Positions 26,275 through 35,603 of a stretch of 64,000 nt of DNA are shown here, piece after piece (the first letter of the stretch is position 1; every line of letters starts with the position of its first letter). Made by a program: the position numbers and the translations under genes. The notes under the pieces are model-generated. The model saw nothing but the letters and a program-made list of their open reading frames with translations. It made no database searches and was not told the origin of the DNA. Origin of the DNA: Sediminicola arcticus (GTDB taxonomy: Bacteria > Bacteroidota > Bacteroidia > Flavobacteriales > Flavobacteriaceae); NCBI RefSeq assembly GCF_040566695.1, contig NZ_JBEXAE010000005.1, positions 62,001-126,000 on the forward strand. Reading direction: 5' to 3'.

Positions 26275-26904
26275 TTAAGAATTGTTGAATTGATTCATGG
26301 TGCGGTTGATTCCTGATAGGACAAATGATTTGACCAATTCTGTGGCCTTTGTGAAACGCTCAGGAAGTTCTTTTTGTTCCTCTTCGTTCCATTCTCCTAG
26401 AACATAGTCGACCTGTCTTCCTTGCCCGAAATCGGCTCCAACTCCAAACCTAAAACGGTTGTAATTGGTGGTCTCTAAAAAGTTTTGAGTGTCCTTTAAC
26501 CCATTATGCCCGCCATCACTTCCTTTAGTCTTAACGCGGATGGTGCCAAAAGGAAGGTTTATGTCATCGGCAATGACCATCATATTTTCTATGGGAATTT
26601 TCTCCTTCTCCATCCAATATTTTATGGCTTTGCCGCTGAGATTCATATAGGTAGATGGCTTTAGAAGAATGATACTTCTGCCTTTTACTTTTAGGGTTGT
26701 TATATCACCTAATTTTTGGGTTTCAAAAGTAAGTTTCTCGGCCTTGGCAATTGCATCCAAAATCTTGAAGCCAATGTTATGTCTTGTATTTGCATACTCT
26801 GCTCCAATGTTTCCTAATCCTATAATTAAAAATTTTTTCATTGTATCTGTTTCCGATAATAGGGTCTTATTCTTGGCAAGTAACGTTTTAAACAATCCAA
26901 ACAT
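26275..26904 (-). CDS. pth: Peptidyl-tRNA hydrolase
   Basis: Frees tRNA from peptidyl-tRNA that drops off ribosomes. GLGNIGAEYANTRHNIGF contains the catalytic His, with ADDINLPFGTIRVKTKGSDGGHNGL and NRFRFGVG further on. I chose ATG 26904 (MFGLFKTLLAKN), because many flavobacterial homologues have such a short basic lead before MKKFLI; the ATG at 26841 (MKKFLI) is the alternative and gives a classic start. The upstream ATG at 26949 lies inside the terminator hairpin and is unlikely. Converges with the lipoprotein gene. Confidence 0.93.
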   Translation of the reverse strand: MFGLFKTLLAKNKTLLSETDTMKKFLIIGLGNIGAEYANTRHNIGFKILDAIAKAEKLTFETQKLGDITTLKVKGRSIILLKPSTYMNLSGKAIKYWMEKEKIPIENMMVIADDINLPFGTIRVKTKGSDGGHNGLKDTQNFLETTNYNRFRFGVGADFGQGRQVDYVLGEWNEEEQKELPERFTKATELVKSFVLSGINRTMNQFNNS

Positions 26905-26936
26905 AGCAAGCACATGTAAATTTGGTGTAAAAATAC

Positions 26937-26968
26937 AAAAGCATCCCAATTTCTTGGGATGCTTTTTT
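26937..26968. terminator. Intrinsic terminator after rplY
   Basis: GCATCCCAA pairs with TTGGGATGC across a 4-base loop, with A4 before and T6 after. It lies between rplY and pth, both leftward, so pth begins its own transcript or is read through. Confidence 0.82.
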
Positions 26969-26985
26969 GTATGATGTATGAGTTA

Positions 26986-27609
26986 CTATTCAGTAGCCTC
27001 GGTAGTTGCTTCAGCAGCATCAGCTCCTTCTGCTCCTTCTTCTTCATCCTCTTCAATAAGAACGGCGTTACGAGCAGATTTAACCTGTACAACCAATGTT
27101 GAATCTGGGTGTAAAATGGTAAAATCTTCACTTAGAAGAGAGGCAACAGTAATATAACCTCCAATTTTTAATTTGGATATATCCACGTTAAAGAAATCTG
27201 GAAGATTGTCAGGAAGAGCCTTGATGGCAAGTTTTCTTTTTCTGAACAATAATCTACCACCGTTTCTTACTCCTGGAGAACTTCCTAACAAGTTAACTGG
27301 GATGTTCATGGTAACGTGTTTGTCACTGAATAACTGGTAGAAATCTACGTGTAAGATTTTATCGGTTACAGGGTGAAATTGAATGTCCTGTAAAACCGCG
27401 TTGAATTTTTTTCCACCCAAATCAATCACAGCAGTGTGTGCGTTAGGGGTGTACACAATTTCTTTGAATGATAACTCATCTGCTGTAAAGTGTAATGGTT
27501 TATCCCCTCCGTATAACACGCAAGGAACCTTTCCAGCATTACGTAGAGCCTTACTAGCCTTCTTGCCCACGCTTTCTCTTTCTGATCCTTTAATTGTAAT
27601 TGACTTCAT
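26986..27609 (-). CDS. rplY: 50S ribosomal protein L25 (Ctc/TL5 type)
   Basis: Binds 5S rRNA in the large subunit. 207 residues: the L25 domain (about 1-90; REKVGK-like start GSERESVGKKASKALRNAGKVPCVLYGG), then the TL5 beta domain (about 95-180), then an acidic tail rich in Glu and Ala. This long Ctc form is usual in Bacteroidota. It lies 55 bp downstream of prs on the same strand, a neighbour pair common in many bacteria. Confidence 0.94.
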   Translation of the reverse strand: MKSITIKGSERESVGKKASKALRNAGKVPCVLYGGDKPLHFTADELSFKEIVYTPNAHTAVIDLGGKKFNAVLQDIQFHPVTDKILHVDFYQLFSDKHVTMNIPVNLLGSSPGVRNGGRLLFRKRKLAIKALPDNLPDFFNVDISKLKIGGYITVASLLSEDFTILHPDSTLVVQVKSARNAVLIEEDEEEGAEGADAAEATTEATE

Positions 27610-27664
27610 TATATATATTAATTATTAATTAAATACGCTTTTTTGACTTAGGTGTTTCCTAAGC

Positions 27665-28606
27665 TTACATTAAAAATTTTGAACTTATGGATGTGTTCTG
27701 GTGTACACGTTGCATAACATCTGAGAACAGTTCTGCGCAACTTAGTACATTTACTTTGTTGCTTTCCTTTTTAAGAGGAATAGAGTCTGTAACTATAAGT
27801 TCTAATAGTTGTGACTTTTCTATTTTTTCATAGGCATCCCCCGATAATAATGCATGGGTTGTTATTGCCCTAACGCTTAGTGCACCACGTTCCATCATCA
27901 AATCGGCCGCTTTTGTCAAGGTGCCGGCAGTATCTACCATGTCATCTACTAAGACCACATTTTTTCCCTTGACATCCCCTATGAGTTCCATATGGGATAT
28001 AATGTTTGCTTTTTCTCGTTGCTTGTAACAGATGACCACATCGCATTCCAATGCTTTGGAATAGGCATAGGCCCTTTTCGACCCTCCCATATCTGGAGAA
28101 GCTATGGTTAGATTGTCCAAATTAAGGTTTCGGAGATAGGGTAAAAACAAGGTGGACGCAAATAGATGATCAACTGGTTTTTCAAAAAATCCTTGGATTT
28201 GGTCAGCGTGAAGGTCCATGGTAATGATCCTTGTAGCACCGGCAACTTCTAACATTTTGGCCACCAATTTTGCTGCAATTGGCACCCTAGGCTTGTCTTT
28301 TCTATCTTGTCTGGCCCAACCAAAATAAGGCATTACCGCTGTAATATGTCTGGCTGAGGCACGCTTGGCCGCATCCAACATCAACAACATTTCCATTAAG
28401 TTTTCAGAACTTGGATTTGTAGAACCTACAATAAAGACCCTAGCCCCTCGTACCGATTCCTCAAAGGAGGGTTGAAACTCACCATCGCTGTATCTGGAAA
28501 ACATAACTTTTCCTAAATCGGATCCAAATGATTTCGCTATCCTTTCCGCAAGATGCGTACTTTGGGTACATGCAAAAATTTTAGGTTCTGGTACTTGATA
28601 CGACAT
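27665..28606 (-). CDS. prs: Ribose-phosphate pyrophosphokinase
   Basis: Makes PRPP from ribose 5-phosphate and ATP for nucleotide, His and Trp synthesis. The start at 28606 (MSYQVPEPKIFACTQS) gives 313 residues, the standard length. An in-frame ATG at 28813 would run through the tRNA-Leu gene and is rejected. Motifs: SDGEFQPSFEESVRG, DLHADQIQGFF, and the PRPP loop VLVDDMVDTAGTL. A TAAATTTG -7 element lies at 28648-28655 on the minus strand. rplY follows downstream. Confidence 0.96.
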   Translation of the reverse strand: MSYQVPEPKIFACTQSTHLAERIAKSFGSDLGKVMFSRYSDGEFQPSFEESVRGARVFIVGSTNPSSENLMEMLLMLDAAKRASARHITAVMPYFGWARQDRKDKPRVPIAAKLVAKMLEVAGATRIITMDLHADQIQGFFEKPVDHLFASTLFLPYLRNLNLDNLTIASPDMGGSKRAYAYSKALECDVVICYKQREKANIISHMELIGDVKGKNVVLVDDMVDTAGTLTKAADLMMERGALSVRAITTHALLSGDAYEKIEKSQLLELIVTDSIPLKKESNKVNVLSCAELFSDVMQRVHQNTSISSKFLM

Positions 28607-28695
28607 GCTTAACGTGTTTATTTTCAATGGTTTTATCAAACGAGGTGCAAATTTAGAAATTAATTGGGTTGAGAAGATATAAATATCATTTTTTT

Positions 28696-28727
28696 TTGGG
28701 GGAAAATGAAAATAATTTCTATTTTTG
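28696..28727 (+). promoter_or_regulatory. Flavobacterial sigma-A promoter of tRNA-Leu
   Basis: TTG at 28696-28698, 21 bases, then TATTTTTG at 28720-28727. This matches the Bacteroidota consensus TTG-N17-23-TAnnTTTG. The predicted start is 5-8 bases before the mature tRNA 5' end at 28741. Confidence 0.7.
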
Positions 28728-28740
28728 CAGTCCAAAATTA

Positions 28741-28821
28741 GCCTTGGTGGCGGAATTGGTAGACGCGCTGGATTCAAAATCCAGTGTCTTTGACGTGTGG
28801 GTTCGATTCCCACCCAAGGTA
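28741..28821 (+). tRNA. tRNA-Leu (anticodon CAA)
   Basis: Acceptor stem GCCTTGG pairs with CCAAGGT (one G-T pair) followed by discriminator A. The anticodon arm CTGGA TTCAAAA TCCAG carries CAA, reading UUG. A long variable arm follows, as in tRNA-Leu, then the T arm with GGTTCGATTCC. CCA is not encoded. Length 81 bases. Confidence 0.95.
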
Positions 28822-28973
28822 CAAAGCTTCACAGAAATGTGGGGCTTTTGTTTTTTTAATTCCTTTTTATCCTTCAAAAAGTTTACAAAAATGAAGTGGC
28901 ATTAAAAAAGTCTTAAGAGAATTTTAATAATTTTTATCGGCACAGACGCTTATTTTTGTCAAAAAATATAGCG

Positions 28974-29696
28974 ATGTCAAAAAATACAATCCTTCATAAA
29001 GCGAATACGAGAGGACATGCCAATCATGAATGGTTGGATAGCCACCACACCTTCAGTTTTGCCAATTACCATGATCCAAAACGTATGAACTTTGGAGTTC
29101 TGCGTGTTCTTAATGATGATGTGGTAGATGGCGGAATGGGTTTTGGAACTCATCCCCATAACAATATGGAAATTATTTCCATTCCCTTGGAAGGAGATTT
29201 ACAGCATAAAGATAGTATGGGTAATGTTGCGGTTATTAGCCAAGGGGATGTGCAAGTTTTGAGTGCTGGTACTGGTATTTCGCATTCAGAGCAAAATAAG
29301 AACAAGGACCGTGCAGTGCGATTTCTACAGATTTGGGTGCTTCCAAAAAAACAAAATGTGACCCCTAGATATGATCAGATTTCTATTGGTGATCTTGAAA
29401 AAAAGAATGAACTGTACCAGGTACTATCCCCTGATCCTGAAGATTCTGGCGTTTGGATCCATCAGGATGCATGGTTTTTTATGGGGAATCTAGAGGAAGG
29501 AATAAGCAAAGATTACACTATCCATAAGGCTGGAAATGGGGTCTATATTTTTGTTCTGGAAGGTGATGTTACTGTTGATGGCCAAGCTTTAAACAGAAGG
29601 GATGGCTTTGGCGTTTGGGAGGTGGATAGTATTCAGCTCAAAGCGGATACAAATACCAAAGTTTTGTTGATGGAGGTACCTATGCATTTGGCCTAA
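28974..29696 (+). CDS. Pirin family protein
   Basis: A 240-residue bicupin. The N-terminal cupin has FGTHPHNNMEIIS and GTGISHSEQN, which supply the three His and one Glu metal ligands of pirins (quercetinase-like YhhW group). The C-terminal cupin is degenerate. I chose ATG 28974; the TTG at 28956 in the same frame would overlap the -7 element TATTTTTG (28951-28958). Some pirins oxidise quercetin, others are redox sensors; which applies here is unknown. Single gene. Confidence 0.88.
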   Translation: MSKNTILHKANTRGHANHEWLDSHHTFSFANYHDPKRMNFGVLRVLNDDVVDGGMGFGTHPHNNMEIISIPLEGDLQHKDSMGNVAVISQGDVQVLSAGTGISHSEQNKNKDRAVRFLQIWVLPKKQNVTPRYDQISIGDLEKKNELYQVLSPDPEDSGVWIHQDAWFFMGNLEEGISKDYTIHKAGNGVYIFVLEGDVTVDGQALNRRDGFGVWEVDSIQLKADTNTKVLLMEVPMHLA

Positions 29697-29806
29697 AAAT
29701 TGATATCATTACCTGGATGCATCTTCATTTAAAATGAGGTATTTTTGATGCGCGAAAACTGCTTATTCAAATATACTTGGCGGTATTTGTACTTTTTAAA
29801 GCAAAC

Positions 29807-30949
29807 ATGGAGCTAAAAAGCAAACAGCGCATAACCTTAAGTATTTATTTCTTTCTCTCAGGGTTCTGTTTTGCAACCTGGGCTTCCCGTATACCAACTA
29901 TTAAGATGGCTTTTAATTTTAACGAAGCGGAACTCGGGAGTCTTTTAATAGCCATGCCTATAAGTTCCTTGGTGGGGTTGCCTATTTCTGGATGGTTGGT
30001 ATCTCGATTCGATAGTAGGATTCCTTTAATGGCCTCTTTCTTTTGTTTTTGTTTGGGACTTACTGCTATAGGTATGGCAAATACTCCCTTTATGTTGGTG
30101 GCTGCTATTTGTTTGTTTTCCTTTAGCATGCGCATCTTAAATATTGCCATGAACACCCAGGCCATTACACTACAAAAACTGTTTAATAGAAAAATAAACG
30201 GTAGTTTTCATGGTATTTGGAGTACTGGTGGTATCGCAGGGGTAGGCTTTTCTTCCCTCTTAGTGAAATTGCAGGTTTCCATGGCGCTCCACTTATTGGC
30301 TGTATCCTTGATCGTTTTGTTGGTGGCTTTGATGGCCTTTAAACTACTCTTGAGAAACGATAGGTCGGCACATGGCAACAAATTAATCATAGGAAAACCC
30401 GACCCATTTATTTTGAATTTAGGCATCCTTATTTTTTTGGCTGCGCTTTGCGAAGGCGGAATGTATGATTGGAGTGGGGTTTATTTTAAGGAAGTCATAC
30501 AGGTAGAAGTTTTCACCTTGGGATATCTCGTATTTATGATTTTTATGGCGCTCTCCAGATTTCTTTCAGATTTTATTATAGATCGGATAGGGGTAGAAAA
30601 GACCTATTTGTTAAGTGCCGTATTGATAGCCTTTGGAGTTTTGATCATTATTGTGCTACCTTACTTTTGGCCTGCCATGATAGGATTTTGTATCGTAGGA
30701 TTTGGTGCAGCATTTATTTTTCCAATGACCATGACCTTGGCTGGGACTTCGAAAAAGTATTCTGCAGGTATGGTAATTTCTATCATAGGGACCTATGGTA
30801 TATTAGGCATGTTTATAGGTCCACCTTTAATTGGATACTTGGCCCATGCTTTTAGCCTAAGAATATCATTTATCTTGTTTATTTTTACGGGATTGATGCT
30901 TATTCCAGTCTCCCAATTACTTTTTAGACATCAAAAAAACCAAGATTAG
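29807..30949 (+). CDS. Major facilitator superfamily transporter
   Basis: A 380-residue inner-membrane transporter with about 12 hydrophobic helices. The start at ATG 29807 (MELKSKQRITLS) is preferred to an upstream TTG at 29777. GFCFATWASRIPTIK in helix 1 and LVSRFDSRIPL in the loop between helices 2 and 3 are typical of the YbjJ-like sugar or drug MFS subgroup. Substrate not identified. Stands alone between pirin and a small lipoprotein gene. Confidence 0.87.
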   Translation: MELKSKQRITLSIYFFLSGFCFATWASRIPTIKMAFNFNEAELGSLLIAMPISSLVGLPISGWLVSRFDSRIPLMASFFCFCLGLTAIGMANTPFMLVAAICLFSFSMRILNIAMNTQAITLQKLFNRKINGSFHGIWSTGGIAGVGFSSLLVKLQVSMALHLLAVSLIVLLVALMAFKLLLRNDRSAHGNKLIIGKPDPFILNLGILIFLAALCEGGMYDWSGVYFKEVIQVEVFTLGYLVFMIFMALSRFLSDFIIDRIGVEKTYLLSAVLIAFGVLIIIVLPYFWPAMIGFCIVGFGAAFIFPMTMTLAGTSKKYSAGMVISIIGTYGILGMFIGPPLIGYLAHAFSLRISFILFIFTGLMLIPVSQLLFRHQKNQD

Positions 30950-31052
30950 GGTGGTGTAAAATAGGGCGGACGGCTGTTAAGGCGGATAGGTGAAGGAATA
31001 TGCCCTAAACTTGCTTAAAAAATTGTAATTTTCCACAAAGAATTTGATATAC

Positions 31053-31529
31053 ATGCGTAAGTATGGAATTTTATGTCTTCTGTGTATCTTAACCTCTTGC
31101 GGTTGGTTTCCTTCTAAGGAAATCAGGACCCAAAGATTGGTAGATCAGGAAATGCAAACCATTGATTGGAATGGGGTAGATCAGTATCCGCTCTTCGATA
31201 ATTGCGATGAAGTGGCCAGTTTAGAGAGTCAGAAAGGGTGTTTTGAAAGCACTTTGTTCGAACATTTTTCAGCAACCTTGAATGAATTTGAATACGAGTT
31301 GGAGGGTGATGTACACGATACCATCCATGTCGATTTTAAGATTGATCAAATGGGGACTATTTCTTTATTACACATGGGCAAAAATGCCAGGTTAGATGAT
31401 CAAATACCCGAATTTGAAATCATCATCACTAGAAGTTTGATGACCTTGCCGTCTCTTGCACCGGCGTTAAAAAGGGGTATTCCAGTAAGTGCAAAGTTTA
31501 GGATACCCATTGTATTGAACACAAAATAA
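31053..31529 (+). CDS. Small lipoprotein with TonB C-terminal-like region
   Basis: A 158-residue protein. Signal peptide with lipobox CILTSC (Cys16), so it is probably lipid-anchored. The C-terminal 85 residues (TIHVDFKIDQMGTISLLHMGKN to GIPVSAKFRIPIVL) have the strand-helix-strand pattern of TonB C-terminal-like domains seen in many Bacteroidota proteins. Function unknown. ATG 31053 chosen over an upstream TTG at 31044. The ruvC start follows 4 bp after the stop codon. Confidence 0.65.
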   Translation: MRKYGILCLLCILTSCGWFPSKEIRTQRLVDQEMQTIDWNGVDQYPLFDNCDEVASLESQKGCFESTLFEHFSATLNEFEYELEGDVHDTIHVDFKIDQMGTISLLHMGKNARLDDQIPEFEIIITRSLMTLPSLAPALKRGIPVSAKFRIPIVLNTK

Positions 31530-31533
31530 AATT

Positions 31534-32088
31534 TTGGCAAACGAGAAAATTATATTAGGGATAGACCCGGGAACTACCATTATGGGTTTTGGCCTTATTA
31601 AGGTGGTAAACAAAAAGATGGAGTTTCTGCAGATGAATGAGCTGTTACTCCAAAAGTATGACGATCCCTACATAAAACTAAAACTTATTTTTGAACGTAC
31701 TATTGAACTCATAGATACCTACCATCCTGATGAAATTGCCATAGAGGCGCCTTTTTTTGGTAAAAATGTACAATCCATGCTCAAATTGGGAAGGGCCCAG
31801 GGGGTTGCCATGGCAGCCGGTCTTTCTCGGCAAATTCCAATAACGGAATACCTACCAAAAAAAATTAAAATGGCAATCACCGGAAATGGGAATGCCAGTA
31901 AGGAGCAGGTAGCTAGAATGCTCCAAAGTACCTTGGGACTAAAATCCCTTCCTAAAAATTTAGATAGCACAGACGGACTTGCAGCTGCTGTATGTCATTT
32001 CTATAATGAAGGAAGGATAGAAATAGGGAAAAGTTATACCGGTTGGGGTGCTTTTGTAAAACAAAACGAGAAACGGGTTAAAAAATAG
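31534..32088 (+). CDS. ruvC: Holliday junction resolvase RuvC
   Basis: Cuts Holliday junctions made during recombination, with RuvAB. Catalytic acidic residues are visible: D10 in ILGIDPGTT, Glu in IAIEAPFFG, and the later Asp pair in NLDSTDGLAAAVCH. GKNVQSMLKLGRAQG is the usual DNA-binding loop. 184 residues, standard. The start is TTG at 31534 (Met-Ala-Asn-Glu-Lys), because conserved residues begin at position 5 and there is no ATG in reach. Four bases after the preceding lipoprotein gene. Confidence 0.96.
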   Translation: MANEKIILGIDPGTTIMGFGLIKVVNKKMEFLQMNELLLQKYDDPYIKLKLIFERTIELIDTYHPDEIAIEAPFFGKNVQSMLKLGRAQGVAMAAGLSRQIPITEYLPKKIKMAITGNGNASKEQVARMLQSTLGLKSLPKNLDSTDGLAAAVCHFYNEGRIEIGKSYTGWGAFVKQNEKRVKK

Positions 32089-32128
32089 GTCTGATCACTT
32101 AAGTGCTTAGAAGCTTCAATAGAATAAA

Positions 32129-33265
32129 ATGAGCGGAATATATATCCATATCCCTTTTTGTAAACAAGCATGTCATTATTGTGACTTTCATTTCTCCACT
32201 AATATGGGAAAAAAGGAGGTCATGATCAAGGCATTGCAGAAAGAATTGGAATTACGGAAAGACGAGTTTGAGGGAGAAACGGTGGGTACTATTTATTTTG
32301 GTGGAGGGACACCATCGGTCTTAAACACTTCTGAGATCAATGCAATACTACAAACGGTATACAATAATTATAAGGTAGGTAAGGATCCGGAGATTACTTT
32401 AGAGGCTAATCCAGATGATCTAACCAGTCTAAAAATCAAAGAACTGGCCGCTTCTCCTATTAATAGACTGAGTATTGGGGTCCAGTCTTTTTTTGAAGCA
32501 GATTTAAAAATGATGAATAGGGCCCATAATGCAGCCGAGGCGGAGGAATGTATTAGGGAGGTTTCCAATTTTTTTGATAATATTTCCATCGATCTTATTT
32601 ATGGAATACCTGAAATGTCCAATGAACGATGGCTTCAGAATATAGAAAAGGCATTATCGTTCCAAATACCTCACATTTCTAGTTATGCCCTTACTGTAGA
32701 ACCAAAAACGGCCTTAAAAAAATTTATTGAACAAGGGGTGGTACCACCTGTGAATGATGAGTTGGCACAGGAACATTTTACCATCTTGACCACTACGCTT
32801 GCCAATGCGGGCTTTGATAATTATGAAATTTCCAATTTTGGAAAGCCTGGGTTTTATTCTAAAAACAATACGGCCTATTGGCAAGGGAAAAAGTATATCG
32901 GTATAGGGCCATCGGCCCATTCATATGACGGACAGCGCCGGGGATGGAATAAGGCCAACAATACAAAGTATATAAAATTGATCGAAGCGGGAGTCCTTCC
33001 TATGGAGGTTGAGGTATTGAGTACTACAGATAAATATAACGAATATGTAATGACTGGCTTACGAACCATTTGGGGAGTATCTTTGAGTCGTATTAAAACC
33101 GAATACGGGGAGACTTACCACAACTATATTCTCCAGCAAGCAGAAAAACATATTCAGGAGCAATTATTATTTTTGGACCAGGATATACTCTTGGTGTCCA
33201 AAAAAGGTAAGTTCTTGAGCGATGGAATTGCTAGTGACCTGTTTCTTCTTAATTTAGAATCATAA
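32129..33265 (+). CDS. hemW: Radical SAM heme chaperone HemW (coproporphyrinogen oxidase-like)
   Basis: A 378-residue radical SAM protein. The 4Fe-4S motif C-x3-C-x2-C is in IPFCKQACHYCDF near residues 10-20, with the GGGTPS SAM motif near 58. The C-terminal HemN/HemW-type domain follows. The first residues (MSGIYIHIPFC) match HemW more than HemN, which carries a longer N-terminal region. HemW delivers heme to respiratory proteins in studied bacteria. Lies between ruvC and the cyclase gene, same strand. Confidence 0.9.
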   Translation: MSGIYIHIPFCKQACHYCDFHFSTNMGKKEVMIKALQKELELRKDEFEGETVGTIYFGGGTPSVLNTSEINAILQTVYNNYKVGKDPEITLEANPDDLTSLKIKELAASPINRLSIGVQSFFEADLKMMNRAHNAAEAEECIREVSNFFDNISIDLIYGIPEMSNERWLQNIEKALSFQIPHISSYALTVEPKTALKKFIEQGVVPPVNDELAQEHFTILTTTLANAGFDNYEISNFGKPGFYSKNNTAYWQGKKYIGIGPSAHSYDGQRRGWNKANNTKYIKLIEAGVLPMEVEVLSTTDKYNEYVMTGLRTIWGVSLSRIKTEYGETYHNYILQQAEKHIQEQLLFLDQDILLVSKKGKFLSDGIASDLFLLNLES

Positions 33266-33277
33266 AAAAATACTCTT

Positions 33278-34027
33278 TTGATAGCTAAAATCACATACAA
33301 CACTAAAAATTACAATATAGATCTTTTAAACCCCTTGGATATTTCGATGCCACTTCGTGGAAATGCTTCCAATGTAAATGCATGGTATGTGGACCCACCA
33401 AAAATACTCCCACATACCCAAGGTGACTTTGTGGGAAAGGTGGCAGAAGGCGCCTCCACCAATTTCAATGATATTTCATTTAATCCGCACGCCCACGGTA
33501 CCCATACGGAGTGTGTAGGACACATTACCGAAGAGTTCCATTCCGTCAATAAATGCTTTGATCATTTTTTCTTTATGGCACAAGTGATTACTATAGCGCC
33601 GGAGAAATATAAAGGGGATTTTGTTATTTCTAAAAAGCAACTGAAGTATGCCTTAGGGAATAAAAAGAGGCAGGCGATAATCATAAGGACGCTGCCAAAT
33701 TTATCGGACAAGCTTTCAAGGCAATATTCTAATTCCAACCCGCCCTACTTACTAGAAGAGGCGGCAGAATTACTTGTTGAATGTGGTGTGGAACACTTGC
33801 TTATAGACTTACCATCCGTGGACAAAGAAAGGGATAACGGAGCGTTATTGGCACACAAAGCCTTTTGGAATGTTAAGGGAGCAATAAGACATAAAGCTAC
33901 CATTACTGAATTTATTTTTGTGGCAAATACCATACAGGATGGGAAATATTTTCTAAACTTACAGGTAGCACCATTCGAAAACGATGCAAGCCCTAGTAGA
34001 CCAATACTTTATAAAATTCTAGATTAG
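33278..34027 (+). CDS. Cyclase family / kynurenine formamidase-like hydrolase
   Basis: A 249-residue metal-dependent hydrolase. The metal motif HAHGTHTECVGHI (residues about 70-82) is that of the cyclase/KynB family. LLIDLPSVDKERDNG and AHKAFW are other family blocks. The start is TTG at 33278 (MIAKITYN); the first downstream ATG would remove a conserved part. Twelve bases after hemW. Kynurenine degradation genes are not nearby, so the substrate is open. Confidence 0.78.
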   Translation: MIAKITYNTKNYNIDLLNPLDISMPLRGNASNVNAWYVDPPKILPHTQGDFVGKVAEGASTNFNDISFNPHAHGTHTECVGHITEEFHSVNKCFDHFFFMAQVITIAPEKYKGDFVISKKQLKYALGNKKRQAIIIRTLPNLSDKLSRQYSNSNPPYLLEEAAELLVECGVEHLLIDLPSVDKERDNGALLAHKAFWNVKGAIRHKATITEFIFVANTIQDGKYFLNLQVAPFENDASPSRPILYKILD

Positions 34028-34087
34028 AAAAGTTGTATTTAAGATAGATGGGATAAAGTAAAATTGCAATTAGGAGAAAAAAAACAA

Positions 34088-34720
34088 ATGGGCGATATAG
34101 TAGAAATATTCCTTGGTTTAGCTTTGGGAACAATAGCAACCTATTGGGTATTTTCCTATTTCCGAAAGAAGAATAAAAAAAATCTCACAGAGCATCAATC
34201 TATCGTGCTTTTAGATAAGATTAAAAGCGTTTGTAGGCTATTTTCTGTAGAGGGGGAGTTTGCTGAAATTTATAGATATGAAAACACCAAAGTGGGCTTT
34301 AAGAGTCTTTGGAGCGATAAAAAGAAAGCTTTTATAGTCATAAACGCTAAAGCTCATATAGAGGATGATCTCAAAAAAGTGAAAATGCACGCAAACACCC
34401 AGAAGAAAAAGATCATATTGATCAATTTTCCACAACCAGAAATACTATCCATAGAACCAGATCTACAATTTTATGACATAAAAAACGGACTGTTTAATTC
34501 CTTTTCCCCAGATAACCTCACCTCTTTGATTCAAGAGGCGAAAAAACACATTAGGGAGAAAATCCCAGAAAGTGGATTGATGGATTCTATAAGAAAGGAA
34601 ACGTTGGAGGCTGTTTTAGTGATCGAAAAAATTGTTGAAACGATAGGCTGGTCTCTGGATTATTCCGCTTTGGAGATGAGCGATAGGGAAAAAATTTTAT
34701 TGGAAAGTAAAGAAAAGTAA
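34088..34720 (+). CDS. DUF4230 domain-containing membrane-anchored protein
   Basis: A 210-residue protein with one N-terminal membrane helix (about residues 3-22) and a short basic patch (FRKKNKKN), then an outer domain of DUF4230 type (SVCRLFSVEGEFAEIY, KKAFIVINAKAHIEDDLKK). The ATG at 34088 follows an AGGAG 11 bases upstream, an unusually clear Shine-Dalgarno for this group, and I prefer it to the TTG at 34064. Function unknown. One base separates its stop from the next ATG. Confidence 0.8.
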   Translation: MGDIVEIFLGLALGTIATYWVFSYFRKKNKKNLTEHQSIVLLDKIKSVCRLFSVEGEFAEIYRYENTKVGFKSLWSDKKKAFIVINAKAHIEDDLKKVKMHANTQKKKIILINFPQPEILSIEPDLQFYDIKNGLFNSFSPDNLTSLIQEAKKHIREKIPESGLMDSIRKETLEAVLVIEKIVETIGWSLDYSALEMSDREKILLESKEK

Positions 34721-34721
34721 A

Positions 34722-35123
34722 ATGGGAAGAATAATTATATTTTTTGGTATTGTATTGGTCAGTGTTATGGGTAGTGCCCAAGAAAGTAGAATTAGGCAAG
34801 ATTTTAATTCTAACTATGTACACACCGTTTTCTTTTGGATGAAAGAACCGGCAAATGAGGTTTCTAATAAAAAATTTGAAGTTTCACTCAGAAAATTTTT
34901 GGATCAAACAAAATATGCTAAGACCCAGTTTATTGGCAGGCCTCCAAAGGCAACACGAAACGTAGTTGATGATTCTTTTACCTATTCCTTAGTCTTGAGT
35001 TTTGTATCGGCAGAAGCCCAAGAAAATTATCAAATGGAGGCAGCCCATTTGGTGTTTATAGGGGAATCACAAGAGCTTTGGGACAAAGTGGTGGTTTACG
35101 ATTCTATGGGTATCAAGGAATAA
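34722..35123 (+). CDS. Dabb (dimeric alpha/beta barrel) family protein, exported
   Basis: A 133-residue protein. A signal peptide is present (about residues 1-20, ending GSAQ), so it acts outside the cytoplasm. The mature part has the Dabb pattern: YVHTVFFWMKEPANE, then FIGRPPKATRNVVDDSFTYSLVLSF, then AHLVFI. Dabb proteins are small stress-linked or lyase-like proteins. Nearly touching the DUF4230 gene, so co-transcribed. Confidence 0.82.
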   Translation: MGRIIIFFGIVLVSVMGSAQESRIRQDFNSNYVHTVFFWMKEPANEVSNKKFEVSLRKFLDQTKYAKTQFIGRPPKATRNVVDDSFTYSLVLSFVSAEAQENYQMEAAHLVFIGESQELWDKVVVYDSMGIKE

Positions 35124-35162
35124 TAACATTTTTGATTAAGCAGTTAACCAGTCTGCTCTGGT

Positions 35163-35543
35163 ATGACAACGAATATTAGGGATATGGATATTGAATTGTT
35201 TAGGACATATTGTATTTCCAAAAAAGGAGTTACCGAGGAATTTCCATTTGATGCGGATACCTTGGTTTTTAAAGTTATGGGTAAAATGTTTGCCTTAGCT
35301 CCTTTAGAACGAATCCCAACTCAAGTGAATTTAAAGTGCGATCATGAAAAGGCTATTGAACTAAGGAAGGCTCATGATGGTATCATCATGCCAGGGTATC
35401 ATATGAGCAAAACCCATTGGAATACCGTTTATATTGAAAATTACTTGCCTAATTCCTTGATCATGGAGCTCATAGATGATTCTTACAACCTTGTGGTAGC
35501 TGGTCTCACCAAAAAGTTAAAGGTAGCATTGGATGTCCTCTAG
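35163..35543 (+). CDS. MmcQ/YjbR family protein
   Basis: A 126-residue protein of the YjbR (CyaY-like) fold, with the blocks KGVTEEFPFDADTLVFKVMGKMFAL, QVNLKCDH and GIIMPGYHMSKTHWNTV. The group is described as DNA-binding by fold, without a firm function. It starts 39 bp after the Dabb gene and lies before the MutS-like gene, both same strand. Confidence 0.85.
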   Translation: MTTNIRDMDIELFRTYCISKKGVTEEFPFDADTLVFKVMGKMFALAPLERIPTQVNLKCDHEKAIELRKAHDGIIMPGYHMSKTHWNTVYIENYLPNSLIMELIDDSYNLVVAGLTKKLKVALDVL

Positions 35544-35603
35544 ACATCTTAAATATCAATATATTTGTGGTCATTTAAAGAATAGTAAACCTCAAGTTTC
35601 ACC

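Noticed and set aside
28606..28813. N-terminal extension of prs from an upstream ATG
   Set aside because: It would translate through the tRNA-Leu gene and the promoter region. Family homologues start at MSYQ.
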